Shown here piece after piece: positions 8,983 to 17,762 of a stretch of 64,000 nucleotides of DNA. Source of the stretch: JBPYFK01 sp051984675 (GTDB taxonomy: Bacteria > Actinomycetota > Actinomycetes > Mycobacteriales > Pseudonocardiaceae); the NCBI GenBank assembly GCA_051984675.1, contig JBPYFK010000154.1:1-64000 (forward strand), read 5' to 3'. Under the pieces are notes generated by a model. That model ran no database searches. It worked only from the letters and a program-made list of their open reading frames with translations, and was not told where the DNA came from. The first letter of the stretch is position 1, and each line of letters starts with the position of its first letter. Position numbers and translations under genes: made by a program.

Positions 8983-10059
8983 TCAGCTGCCGGACGCGGC
9001 GGCTTCCGGGGTGCTGGTGTTCTCCGGGAAGTGACAGGCGACCTGGTGGCCGGTGGCCAGGTCGACCAGCGGCGGTTCGTTGGTCCGGCAGATGTCCTGC
9101 GCCTTCCAGCAGCGCGGGTGGAACCGGCAAGCGGCCGGTGGGTTCAGCGGGCTCGGAACGTCACCGGTGAGCCGGATACGCTCCCGCCGCTGGCGCTGCT
9201 TCGGGTCGGGCTTGGGCACGGCGGACATCAGCGCGACCGTGTAGGGGTGCATCGGCCGCGCGTACAGCTCGGACGACTCCGCCAGCTCGACGACCTTGCC
9301 GAGGTACATCACGGCGACCCGGTCCGAAACGTGCCGCACCACGGACAGGTCGTGGGCGATCATCACGTAGGTCAGGTCGAATTCCTCCTGGAGGTCCTCC
9401 AGCAGGTTGACCACCTGCGCCTGGATCGAGACGTCCAGCGCGGACACCGGCTCGTCGGCCACGATCAGCTTCGGCCGCAGCGCGAGGGTGCGGGCGATGC
9501 CGATGCGTTGCCGCTGCCCGCCGGAGAACTCGTGCGGGTACCGGTTGTAGTGCTCCGGGTTCAGACCTACGAGCTCCAGGAGTTCCTGCACAGCGCGCCT
9601 GACTCCCTGCGGCGGCTTGACCTTCTGCAGCTCGAAGGGAGCGCCGACGATCGTCCCCACCGTGTGCCGGGGATTGAGCGAGGAGTACGGATCTTGAAAG
9701 ATCATCTGAATGCTGCGCCGCAACGGCCGCATCTTTCCCCGGGAGAGGTGCGTGATGTCGCGGTCGTCGAACCGGATCGACCCGGCGGTCGGCTCCAGCA
9801 GCCGGGTGAGCAGCCGACCGGTCGTGGTCTTGCCGCACCCGGACTCGCCCACAATGGACAGTGTCTCGCCTTTGGAGACGGCGAAGTCGACGCCGTCGAC
9901 AGCCTTCACCGCGCCGACGGCGCGCTGCAAGATCCCCCGCCGAACCGGGAAGTGCTTCTGCAGGCCGGACACCTGCAGCAGTGCGTCCGAGGCGGCGGTC
10001 TCGGTGGAGCTGGTCGATTCGATCTCGGTGGAAGTCACCCTGCCGTCCTCCTCAGTCAC
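8983..10059 (-). CDS. Peptide ABC importer, ATPase (DppF/OppF type)
   Basis: A 358-residue ATP-binding subunit of an oligopeptide/dipeptide importer. It has Walker A GESGCGKT, ABC signature FSGGQRQR, Walker B LIVADEPVSALD, the H-loop MIAHDLSVV, and a C-terminal oligo_HPY zone (PSPLNPPAACRFHPRCWKAQ) that marks the peptide/nickel subfamily. The GTG start overlaps the stop of the upstream ATPase gene by 4 bases (GTGA), implying translational coupling. It works as a pair with the next ATPase below the two permeases. Confidence 0.95.
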   Translation of the reverse strand: MTEEDGRVTSTEIESTSSTETAASDALLQVSGLQKHFPVRRGILQRAVGAVKAVDGVDFAVSKGETLSIVGESGCGKTTTGRLLTRLLEPTAGSIRFDDRDITHLSRGKMRPLRRSIQMIFQDPYSSLNPRHTVGTIVGAPFELQKVKPPQGVRRAVQELLELVGLNPEHYNRYPHEFSGGQRQRIGIARTLALRPKLIVADEPVSALDVSIQAQVVNLLEDLQEEFDLTYVMIAHDLSVVRHVSDRVAVMYLGKVVELAESSELYARPMHPYTVALMSAVPKPDPKQRQRRERIRLTGDVPSPLNPPAACRFHPRCWKAQDICRTNEPPLVDLATGHQVACHFPENTSTPEAAASGS

Positions 10060-11114
10060 AGCTTCGGCTCGATCTCGTTGTGCCAGATGCTGCTGCGCTG
10101 CTCGGGGGAGAGGTGGCAGGCGATCTGGTGTCCCTGACCCACGTCGACCAGCTCAGGTACCTCGCTGACGGACAGATCACCGGTCCGGTCGGCGAAGGCG
10201 CACCGAGGGTGGAAGGGGCACCCCGAGGGCACATTGATCAGGCTCGGTGGCGTCCCCTTGATGGGCAGCAGCCGGTTCGACCGCTCCCGGTCGAGGCGGG
10301 GCATGGAGCCGAGCAGGCCCCACGTGTAGGGATGCTGCGGTGCGCGGAAGATGTCCTCGGCCCGCCCGTATTCGGCCATCCTGCCCGCGTACATCACGAG
10401 GATGTCGTCCGAGAGCTCAGCGACGACACCGAGGTCGTGCGTGATGATGATGACCGCGGAGTTGAACTCCTTCTGCAGGTCCCGGATCAGATCCAGGATC
10501 TGGGCCTGGACGGTGACGTCCAGCGCGGTGGTCGGTTCGTCCGCGATCAGCAGCTCCGGGTTGCACGACAACGCCATCGCGATCATCGCGCGCTGCCGCA
10601 TCCCGCCGGAGAACTGGTGCGGGTAATCGTCCACACGGGATTCTGGCTGGGGAATCCCGACCCGGTCGAGCATCTCGATGGCGTGCTTGCGGGCGACGTC
10701 CTTGCTGACGTCGTTGTGAATCCGGTACGCCTCGACGATCTGGTTGCCAACGGTGTAGTACGGGTGCAGGGCCGACAGCGGGTCCTGGAAGATCATGGCC
10801 ATCTTCTTGCCGCGCAGCCGGCGCACCCGCTCGCTGCTCGCGGTGACCAGGTTCTCGCCGTCCAGCAGGATCTCGCCGGAGATGCGAGGTGCTCCGGTCT
10901 GGTGCAGTCCCATGATGGACAGGCTGGTGACGCTCTTGCCGGAGCCCGACTCGCCGACAACGCCGAGGGTCTTGCCCCGCTCCAGCCCGAACGACAGCCC
11001 GTCGACGCACCTGACCAGGCCGTCGTCGGTGGGGAAGTGCACCCGCAGGTCTCGAACCGCGAGGAACGGTGTCTTGTCCGTCTCTTGTGGATGGTCGGTG
11101 GAATTCTGGCTCAC
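10056..11114 (-). CDS. Peptide ABC importer, ATPase (DppD/OppD type)
   Basis: A 352-residue ATP-binding subunit. Features are Walker A GESGSGKS, signature FSGGMRQR, Walker B LLIADEPTTALD, H-loop ITHDLGVV and a C-terminal GCPFHPRCAFADRTGD segment with the cysteine pair typical of the peptide-importer family. The GTG start overlaps the stop of the DppB-type permease gene by 4 bases, and its own stop overlaps the DppF-type gene by 4 bases, so three genes are coupled in a row. Confidence 0.95.
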   Translation of the reverse strand: MSQNSTDHPQETDKTPFLAVRDLRVHFPTDDGLVRCVDGLSFGLERGKTLGVVGESGSGKSVTSLSIMGLHQTGAPRISGEILLDGENLVTASSERVRRLRGKKMAMIFQDPLSALHPYYTVGNQIVEAYRIHNDVSKDVARKHAIEMLDRVGIPQPESRVDDYPHQFSGGMRQRAMIAMALSCNPELLIADEPTTALDVTVQAQILDLIRDLQKEFNSAVIIITHDLGVVAELSDDILVMYAGRMAEYGRAEDIFRAPQHPYTWGLLGSMPRLDRERSNRLLPIKGTPPSLINVPSGCPFHPRCAFADRTGDLSVSEVPELVDVGQGHQIACHLSPEQRSSIWHNEIEPKL

Positions 11115-12124
11115 GAGTACCGCACCCTCGGGTCGACGACGGCGTACAGGATGTCCACGATCAGGTTGGCGAGGATGATGAACACCGCACCGACCAGCGT
11201 CACCCCCAGCACCTTCGGCAGGTCGTTGTTGGTGATCGCCTGAACGGCGTACTGCCCGATCCCGGGCAGGGAGTACGTGGTCTCGGTGAGGATCGCGCCG
11301 CCGAGCAGCAGCCCGAGGTCCAGCCCGAAGACGGTGAGCACCGGGCTGAGCGCGGACCTCAGGCCGTGCTTGACCACGACCGTGCGCTCGGCCAGGCCCT
11401 TGGCCCTGGCCGTGCGGATGAAGTCCTCACCCATCGTCTCCAACATCCCGTTCCGGGTCAGCCGCGCGTACCCGGCCGCGTACAGGAACGCCAGGGTGAC
11501 CCAGGGAAGGACCAGGTCGTATGCCCACCCGGCGGGGTTGTCGAAGAAGGACGTGTAGCTGCTGCCACCGGGGAAGATGTGCAACGTGTAGCTGAAGATC
11601 GACAGCGAGAGCAGGCCAGTGAAGAAGATCGGCAACGAGATCCCGGCCAGCGCCACACCCATCGCGGCACGATCGAAGATGCTGCCCCGGCGCAGGGCGG
11701 ACACCACGCCCGTCGCCACCCCGGACAGCAGCCAGATGGTCGCCCCGCCCGCCGCCAGCGACATCGTGACCGGCAGCCGGTCGAGGATGTCGGGCAGCAC
11801 CGGGTTCTGGGTGATGAACGAGTAGCCGAGGCACGGCGCCGAGCAGTGCACGGTCGTCGGACCCGTGCTGTAGTCGGCCCCGGCCACGAGCCCCTCGGCG
11901 AACCGCCCGTACTGCACGTAGATCGGATCCGTGAAGCCCAGCTTGACCGCCATCTGGTGCACCTGCGCCGGGTCGGCGCTCTTGCCGACGTAGCGCGACG
12001 CGAGGTCATCCGCGGACGCGCCCGCCAGGCGGGGAACCAGGAAGAAGATCGAGAACGTGACGACACTGACCACGAACAGCAGCAGCACCGCCGCGATCAG
12101 GCGTCGAATGATGTAAGTGACCAC
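11111..12124 (-). CDS. Peptide ABC importer, permease (DppB type)
   Basis: A 337-residue inner-membrane permease. It starts with the typical MVTYIIRRLIAAVLLLFVVSVVTFSIFFLVP helix of DppB/OppB proteins and carries the EAA-type coupling loop near residue 240 (RTARAKGLAERTVVVKHGLRSALSPVL). The external loop after helix 1 is long (YVGKSADPAQ to GYSFITQNPVLP), as usual in this subfamily. Start is GTG. It follows the binding-protein gene, from which a strong hairpin separates it, and is coupled by overlap to the ATPase genes. Confidence 0.94.
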   Translation of the reverse strand: MVTYIIRRLIAAVLLLFVVSVVTFSIFFLVPRLAGASADDLASRYVGKSADPAQVHQMAVKLGFTDPIYVQYGRFAEGLVAGADYSTGPTTVHCSAPCLGYSFITQNPVLPDILDRLPVTMSLAAGGATIWLLSGVATGVVSALRRGSIFDRAAMGVALAGISLPIFFTGLLSLSIFSYTLHIFPGGSSYTSFFDNPAGWAYDLVLPWVTLAFLYAAGYARLTRNGMLETMGEDFIRTARAKGLAERTVVVKHGLRSALSPVLTVFGLDLGLLLGGAILTETTYSLPGIGQYAVQAITNNDLPKVLGVTLVGAVFIILANLIVDILYAVVDPRVRYS

Positions 12125-12144
12125 CTAAGCCGGCTTGAGTACCG

Positions 12145-12177
12145 GGCAGGCCCGCGCTGATCGAGCGCGGGCCTGCC
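12145..12177 (-). terminator. Hairpin between binding-protein and permease genes
   Basis: A perfect 14-base stem (GGCAGGCCCGCGCT and its complement) closes a 5-base GATCG loop. It lies 45 bases after the binding-protein stop and 20 bases before the permease start, in the direction of transcription. Hairpins at this position commonly let a binding protein be made in excess over its permease by partial termination or by protecting the 3' end of the upstream message. No T-tract is present. Confidence 0.65.
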
Positions 12178-12222
12178 GGTGACCGCAGCCTTCACCTGCC
12201 TTCAAACTGATTCGTGGTGTGA

Positions 12223-13962
12223 CTACTTCTTGGCGCCCAGCGCGGTGTAGTCATACATCTGGTAACCGTCGGTGACGAATACGTTGGTCAGGTTAGTCGG
12301 ACGGTAGAGCAGGCCCTTCGCCCAGACACCGGGCAGGATGTACGCGTCGTCCATGACCTGCTTGTCGATGTCGGTCCACATCTTCTCCCGCGCCGCGACA
12401 TCGGTCGTCTGTGTCGCTTGGTCGAGCACCTGGTCAACCTTGGGGTCCTTGACGCTGAGGTTGGAGTTGCCCCCGGTCGGACGGATGGCTCGGCTGTCCA
12501 CGATCTGGCTGAGGAAGCCGTACCCGTCCGGCCAGTCCGCGCCCCAGCCGTAGATCATCAAACCGAGGCCGTTGCTCTTGGCGAAGTCGGGCTTGCCGGC
12601 GTAGAGCTTGAGGTAGTCGCCCTGCGGGTAGGGTTTCACGCTGAGGTTGATGCCCACGCGAGCGAGCGCTTGCTGGAGGGCCTCCGCGGTCGCCTTCTCC
12701 TTCGGACGCTCGGCGCGATACGCGACGCTGGTGGTGAAGCCGTTGGGCTGACCGCACTGTTGCAGCTCATCCTTGGCCTTGGCGATGTCACCGTGGTTGT
12801 CCGGGCCCGCCGGATACGGGTTGAACTGCTGAGCACCCGAAATCACCGGTGGCATGATGTTCGTCGCGATCTCACCGCCGGTGCGTCCACCATAAGCATT
12901 CTGGTACGAGGCCTTGTCGGTGGCGTACTCGACAGCCCTGCGGCAGTGGACGTTGTCCAGCGGGGCAACGTCCCCGTTGATCGCCGTGAACCAGATGCGC
13001 GCCTCCAACGCCGAGTCGGCATTGCCCCGCATGGTCTGGTCGGTGAGGATGCGGCCCTGAGCGGCCGGCTGCACGCCGGTACCGGCGACGTCGACGTCCA
13101 GGTCACCCGAGATCAGGCGGTTGTCGATGTCATCGGCGTTGACGTTGAGCTGCATCTGGATGCGGTCCGGCAGCGCCTTGCGGATCGGGTCCGTGCTCGG
13201 ATCCCACTGCGGGTTGCGAACCAGGGTGAACTGCTTGCCCAGCTGGTTGGTGTCGAACTTGTACGGGCCGGTGGAGATCACGTGCTCCTTGTACTTCGAC
13301 CCGGTGTCCTTGCTCGCCGGAACCGGCATGGTGGCCGGCATCTGGGCGAAGTAGTCGAACCCGCTGAACGGCTTCTTGAGGTGGAAGACGATCGTCTGGT
13401 CGTCCGGCGTGTCGACCGCCTTCAACCCCAGCTTGTTCGGGTCGGGGTCGTTGTACGGGCTGGTGTAGCCCTGCAGGTCGAGGAAGTCGTTGAAGTAGGT
13501 CGGCCCGTCGGGGAAGGTGTTCTTGTCCAGTGACCGCTCGACGGCGTACTTGACGTCCTTGGACGTCACCGGCGTGCCGTCCTCGAACTTCACGCCCTTA
13601 CGCAGGTGATAGGTCCAGGTCTTGGCGCCGTCGCTGGGCTGGCCGAGGCTCTCGGCGAGGTCCGGGACGAGCTTGCTGCCCTGCGCGCCGGGCGCCGGCG
13701 CGAACGTCACCAGCGCTCGGCCGTACAGCCGGGCGAAGTCCCAGGCATAGGCGTAGTACGTGTCACCCGGGTCCAGCGAGTCCCAGTCACCCGAGTTGGC
13801 CATCCGCAGCGTGCCGCCCTTGGTGTTGGAGGCGTTGGCGACCTTGCCTACTCCGGCATTGAACTGACCCGCGCCGCCACTCGACGCGCCACCGCAGCCG
13901 GCCAGGACCAGCGGTAAGACGGTAGCGGCAGAAATTGCCGCTATGAGGCGTTTTCTTTTCAT
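12223..13962 (-). CDS. Peptide ABC importer, substrate-binding lipoprotein
   Basis: A 579-residue solute-binding protein of the peptide/nickel family (SBP_bac_5). The signal peptide ends in the lipobox LAGC (Cys23) followed by a glycine-serine linker. The conserved family stretch with a lysine-rich strand (TWTYHLRKGVKFEDGTPVTSKDVKYAVER, residues about 115-143) is present. At the end, PGVWAKGLLYRPTNLTNV and a C-terminal DYTALGAKK resemble other actinobacterial members. It captures peptides or similar ligands outside the membrane and hands them to the two permeases. It lies between the two permease genes, an unusual order. Confidence 0.93.
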   Translation of the reverse strand: MKRKRLIAAISAATVLPLVLAGCGGASSGGAGQFNAGVGKVANASNTKGGTLRMANSGDWDSLDPGDTYYAYAWDFARLYGRALVTFAPAPGAQGSKLVPDLAESLGQPSDGAKTWTYHLRKGVKFEDGTPVTSKDVKYAVERSLDKNTFPDGPTYFNDFLDLQGYTSPYNDPDPNKLGLKAVDTPDDQTIVFHLKKPFSGFDYFAQMPATMPVPASKDTGSKYKEHVISTGPYKFDTNQLGKQFTLVRNPQWDPSTDPIRKALPDRIQMQLNVNADDIDNRLISGDLDVDVAGTGVQPAAQGRILTDQTMRGNADSALEARIWFTAINGDVAPLDNVHCRRAVEYATDKASYQNAYGGRTGGEIATNIMPPVISGAQQFNPYPAGPDNHGDIAKAKDELQQCGQPNGFTTSVAYRAERPKEKATAEALQQALARVGINLSVKPYPQGDYLKLYAGKPDFAKSNGLGLMIYGWGADWPDGYGFLSQIVDSRAIRPTGGNSNLSVKDPKVDQVLDQATQTTDVAAREKMWTDIDKQVMDDAYILPGVWAKGLLYRPTNLTNVFVTDGYQMYDYTALGAKK

Positions 13963-14017
13963 CAGAGGGAATGCCTTTCAGCCGGGGGTTGGGACTGAAA
14001 TCCGTGAGATCCGGGGG

Positions 14018-15052
14018 TCACCTTGACTTCGGATCGAGTGCGTCACGTAGGCCGTCACCGAAGAGGTTGAACGACAGGACCGCGATGAAGATCGCCATAC
14101 CAGGCACGATCATGAACTCGGCGTCGATCTGGTAGTAGTGCGTCGCGTCCGCGAGCATGCCGCCCCAGGTGGGCGTGGGTGGGCGCACACCCACACCGAG
14201 GTAGGACAGTGCCGCCTCGAACAGCACGTTCGTCGGGATCAGCAGCGTGGAGTACACCAGGATCGGCGCGACCAGGTTCGGCAGCAGCTCCTTGAACAGG
14301 ATGTAGTGACTGCGGGCGCCGAGGCTGCGGGCCGCGTCGATGAACTCGCGCTCGCGCAACGACAGCGTCTGCCCCCGTACGATCCGGCCGATGTAGGGCC
14401 AGCTGAAGAACCCGATGATGACGATCAGCAGAACGATCCGCAGGCTGTCCCCGGACAGTCCGAACGCGTGGTCCGGGACCACCCCGGCGAGCGCGATGGC
14501 GAACAACAGCAGCGGGAACGCCAGGAAGATGTCCATGACCCGGCTGATCAGCGTGTCCACCCAGCCGCCGAAATAACCGGCGATGACCCCGAGCACGGTG
14601 CCGATCACGACCGACAGCATGCTGGCGAGAAACGCGATCAGCATGGAGATACGAGATCCATAAACGACCCGGCTGAATAGATCGCGCCCGTTCACCGGTT
14701 CCACACCGAGCAGGTTCTTCGTGCTGATTCCCCCGAATGGCGAATTGGGAATCTGCAGGTCGGGGTCGATCAGATCTTGCTGGAACTGGTCCGGCGGATG
14801 GCCGAGCACTCGCACGATCAGCGGAGCGAAAACGGCCATCAGAACAAGCAGGATCACGATAGATCCGCCGGTCATCGCGGCTTTGTCGCGTTTCAGGCGT
14901 GTCCACGCGATACGACGCAGCGAACGGCCTTGGATCGCCGTGCCGGTTCCGTCTGGTGGACCCGTCGGTGCTGGTGACCCTGCTCCTTCTGGGGGCGTGG
15001 TCCCGGCATGTGTCTCGACACCGGACCCAGGGGTATCCAGTGGTGCCGTCAT
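14018..15052 (-). CDS. Peptide ABC importer, permease (DppC type)
   Basis: A 344-residue permease. A hydrophilic Pro/Thr/Gly-rich N-terminal extension of about 50 residues precedes the usual WTRLKRDKAAMTGGSIVILLVLMAVFAPL start. GRDLFSRVVYGSRISMLIAFLASMLSVVIGTVLG is the classic DppC/OppC region. The coupling loop is RSLGARSHYILFKELLPNLVAPILV. The frame is open back to 15094, but the ATG at 15052 has a GAAAGCGAG purine run before it, while the upstream ATG has none. It is the first gene of the importer operon, and its promoter should lie in the gap to its right. Confidence 0.92.
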   Translation of the reverse strand: MTAPLDTPGSGVETHAGTTPPEGAGSPAPTGPPDGTGTAIQGRSLRRIAWTRLKRDKAAMTGGSIVILLVLMAVFAPLIVRVLGHPPDQFQQDLIDPDLQIPNSPFGGISTKNLLGVEPVNGRDLFSRVVYGSRISMLIAFLASMLSVVIGTVLGVIAGYFGGWVDTLISRVMDIFLAFPLLLFAIALAGVVPDHAFGLSGDSLRIVLLIVIIGFFSWPYIGRIVRGQTLSLREREFIDAARSLGARSHYILFKELLPNLVAPILVYSTLLIPTNVLFEAALSYLGVGVRPPTPTWGGMLADATHYYQIDAEFMIVPGMAIFIAVLSFNLFGDGLRDALDPKSR

Positions 15053-15364
15053 AGTACTCGCTTTCGCCTCAACGCCGTTGTAGGGCAGTCGCATGTAGAC
15101 TGTTCAACGTTTCGCACGCGGAAACTAGAGGTCGGCGCGGTCCGTGGCTGGATTGTGATCCGACGATCCGCCAAACGGATGGTCGGGCTAGCCGGCATGG
15201 TTCAACGTTTGACTAACAGCGTTGTCGGATATGAGTTCCGTTGTCCGATTTGTGGATTAATGTCGGCTTTTCGGATACTCGTATCCGCGATCCGAGTGAT
15301 CGCGGCAGGGCGCCCCCGAATCCCTTTCCAGTGTCGTTTCGGGGCCGGTCCGCAACCGGGCGGG
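15053..15364. other. Regulatory gap upstream of the peptide-importer operon
   Basis: No gene is supported here. The stretch is less GC-rich than its surroundings. It holds two copies of GTTCAACGTTT (15102-15112 and 15200-15210) and an inverted repeat CGGATAC-TC-GTATCCG (15272-15287), plus several more CGGAT/ATCCG words. These are reasonable binding sites for a regulator of the importer, whose transcript must start here on the minus strand. No clear -35/-10 pair could be chosen. Confidence 0.4.
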
Positions 15365-15505
15365 CTAGGCGGCGCGAGCGGCGTGCGCCTCGCCGCCTTC
15401 CGCGCCGGTCCGCGGCTTTCTCCAGGCCCAGTCCAGCCGGTAGCCGGCCAAGAAGCCGAGCAGCCCAGCGCTCACGACGGCTACCGTGCCCACAACGTGC
15501 CTCAC
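15365..15505 (-). CDS. Small single-helix membrane protein (46 aa)
   Basis: A short frame starting with GTG at 15505, preceded seven bases earlier by a strong GGGGAGG ribosome-binding site. It encodes a 46-residue protein with one hydrophobic helix (VVGTVAVVSAGLLGFLAGY) followed by LDWAWRKPR and an Ala/Glu-rich hydrophilic tail ending HAARAA. The helix, the positive residues on one side and the good ribosome-binding site argue for a real gene although it is short. No family is recognised. It stands alone between the LCP gene and the importer operon, all on the minus strand. Confidence 0.5.
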   Translation of the reverse strand: MRHVVGTVAVVSAGLLGFLAGYRLDWAWRKPRTGAEGGEAHAARAA

Positions 15506-15846
15506 GAACGACCTCCCCGTTTTCCGCGCGAGCCCGGAATCCGCTCGTCGGCGCCGGTCACCGAGGCGCGGTGTCCCGCGCCTGGTGGTCCCATGCGTGT
15601 CAGCTCAGTATCGACGTCAGCGAGCGGATTCGCAGAACGGCTACGGGTACGATCGTGCGCCCAACAAGTGACTAGTTGGTTGCGCGCCCGATAAACGATC
15701 GTGAACACGCTCGGCCGCCGAACGGCGCCAGCACGCGGGGTGTCCACAATGGGCACGCGCGTTTCCCGAAGTGGCGCCCCGTGACTTTCCACAATGGATC
15801 TCGTATGTCGTTGTCGGCGGCACGAGACCTTGCCGTACGCCCCTAC
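15506..15846. other. Gap with composite palindrome and CCACAATGG words
   Basis: No gene is supported; frames here have low third-position GC. At 15649-15702, two ACGATCGT palindromes flank an inner inverted repeat with arms CCAAC and GTTGG and flanking GCGC/GCGCGC. Two copies of a CCACAATGG word occur at about 15745 and 15789. The region follows the LCP gene stop and precedes the 46-residue gene, so it may act as terminator, promoter or operator for the latter. Confidence 0.35.
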
Positions 15847-17388
15847 CTAGTCAACGCACGGGACATCCGGGGTGCCGCGGGGTGGAGGTGGAGGTGGCGG
15901 TGGTGGGGCAGCTCCGGTGGGACCGGGGTCGTCGTCCTGACCCCGGACGGGTTGCTCCAGCGCCTGCAGCGCGGCTGCGGGAGACGCCGCGTTCGGCTGT
16001 GGAGGGTGGAACGTCGCGCCGAGGGTCACGCGGACGTGCCCAGACGGGACCGTGCCGTCCGGGACCACCGCGAGCCCGCCGAGCAGCCGCGCGACGTTCT
16101 TCGCGTCAGCCTGCTGGCCCGGCGCGTAGGACACCGCGGAGCGGTTCTGGTAGGCGGTGTTGCTGACCTCGCCCTTCCCGAATCCCTGAGCACTCAGCAG
16201 ATCCGACATGCGACCCGCGAGGCCGGTGCTGCCGGAGCCGTTGAACATGTCGATGGTGGTGGTCGGCGCTGGTGGCGCCGGTGGTGCGGGCCGCTGGTAA
16301 CCGAACGCGGTCCGCACGATGTCGCGGAGCTGGTCCGGGTCAATGAGGTTGATGTCCTCGCCGTTGCCGTTCTTGGTGTAGCCCGTGATCGGCAGGGTCT
16401 GAAACTGCATGTTCCCGCCCGAGAGATCCTGCTCCTGCTGCGCGAAGTTGAGCACGTCCCAGCCGGAGTCGATGACGACGTCCTTGCGCGCGATCTGGAT
16501 CAGCCCCTGCAGGCGGGCGCCGTCGGTAAGGGTGCCGCTGGTGCGCAGCTTCGCGGCGACCGAGGCCAGAAACGCCTGCTGGCGGTGGGTGCGGTCGAGG
16601 TCGCCGTTGGTCAGGCCGCGCCGCTGGCGCACGAAGGACAGCGCCTGCGAGGCGTTGAGGACCTGCCGGCCGGCGGGGAAGTCCGCTCCCGAGTAGCCGT
16701 CCTGTACCGGGTGGTTCAGGCACACCTCGACGCCGTTGAGCGTGGAGGCGAGGTCGTAGAACCCGGCGAGGTTGACCTCGGCGAAGTGGTCGATGGGCAC
16801 GCCGGTGAGCTGGCGGACCACGTCCAGCGTGGCGCGCCGCCCAGCGTCGCGGCTCTGGGTTTCGAGCTGGTGCTGGTCGGTGACACCCTGGTCGGCCAGT
16901 TGCTGTTCGGCCTTGTTCTTGGCGTAGCCGTAGGCTTTCTTGATCTTGTCCGGGTGCTCGCCGGGGATGTTGACCAGGTCGTCACGGGGGATCGAGAACG
17001 CCGTGGCGCGACCCCCGCCGGCCGGGATGTGCATGAGGATGAGGGTGTTGGTGTTGTATCCGCCCTCTTCGCCGTCACCGGCGTGCAGTTTGTCCAGGAC
17101 CTCCGGGGGAAGCTGGTTGCCGTCCTGATCCTTCCGGCTGTCAAGGCCGATGAGCAGGATGTTCATCTCCCCACCAGCCGACCGCGTGCCCCCGTCGAGC
17201 GCGTCCGACGTGTGCAGCGCACCACGGTACTGCCACCAGACCATCCCGACCACGATGAAGACCAACGCCGACGCCACGGCTATGGCCGCGCGACCCGCCC
17301 GCGCCAGCGGCCCACGACCGGAACGGCCAGGACGCCGTGGTAGTTGTCGACCGTATTTCGTGGGTAAGTCACGACCCTGATGCGGCAT
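15847..17388 (-). CDS. LytR-CpsA-Psr (LCP) protein with LytR_C domain
   Basis: A 513-residue membrane-anchored protein that would attach glycopolymers to peptidoglycan (LCP family phosphotransferase). A basic N-terminus is followed by one membrane helix at about residues 34-54. The LCP domain starts at MNILLIGLDSRK and contains NTNTLILMHIP and the phosphate-binding Arg-Asp pair in FSIPRDDLVNIPG. The region RQRRGLTNGDLDRTHRQQAFL is the conserved arginine-rich motif. A LytR_C domain follows (TTTIDMFNGSGSTGLAGRMSDLL). The C-terminus is proline-rich. ATG 17388 has GGAAGG six bases upstream and is preferred over a longer frame from 17463. It is divergent from the RodA-like gene, which fits a wall-synthesis region. 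Confidence 0.92.
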   Translation of the reverse strand: MPHQGRDLPTKYGRQLPRRPGRSGRGPLARAGRAAIAVASALVFIVVGMVWWQYRGALHTSDALDGGTRSAGGEMNILLIGLDSRKDQDGNQLPPEVLDKLHAGDGEEGGYNTNTLILMHIPAGGGRATAFSIPRDDLVNIPGEHPDKIKKAYGYAKNKAEQQLADQGVTDQHQLETQSRDAGRRATLDVVRQLTGVPIDHFAEVNLAGFYDLASTLNGVEVCLNHPVQDGYSGADFPAGRQVLNASQALSFVRQRRGLTNGDLDRTHRQQAFLASVAAKLRTSGTLTDGARLQGLIQIARKDVVIDSGWDVLNFAQQEQDLSGGNMQFQTLPITGYTKNGNGEDINLIDPDQLRDIVRTAFGYQRPAPPAPPAPTTTIDMFNGSGSTGLAGRMSDLLSAQGFGKGEVSNTAYQNRSAVSYAPGQQADAKNVARLLGGLAVVPDGTVPSGHVRVTLGATFHPPQPNAASPAAALQALEQPVRGQDDDPGPTGAAPPPPPPPPPRGTPDVPCVD

Positions 17389-17762
17389 ATCGAACCTTCC
17401 TCGCACGCGCGAGTCCCCCAGCAGAATCCGCGCCCGCACAGCCCCCAGGCGGGCAAAGGCCACGGCGTGACAGCGACACTCAACTCAGCAGTGCCACGTA
17501 GGATGACCGGTGTCATTCTCCGTCATCTCCGGCGAGTGTGCCCGAGATCCCGGCAAGAGTTCACGGAACCGACCGGTACCGGTCGGCGGGGTCGGGTATA
17601 GCGCCCAGCGGGTGGCCGGAGGCACGGGCCGTGTCGGGACGCACAGCCGCGCACGAGATGATGCGTGGACCGGGGGGCGCCCGCACGGTCGATGACCGGT
17701 CGTGCAGGCTTGCAGCACCGCCTGGGCAAGCAATCGGGTTGGACGAGCAGTGGGAGTGAACG
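17389..17762. promoter_or_regulatory. Divergent promoter region between LCP and RodA-like genes
   Basis: A 374-base stretch without a convincing gene. It holds a perfect 18-base palindrome at 17569-17586 (CCGACCGGT and its complement with no spacer) and a smaller inverted repeat ATGAC-CGGT-GTCAT near 17502-17515. The RodA-like gene has GGGAG six bases before its ATG at 17763. Both transcripts must start in this region. Confidence 0.5.

Noticed and set aside
15676..17343. 555-codon plus-strand frame opposite the LCP gene
   Set aside because: It is antisense to a well-supported LCP protein and has no motif of its own.
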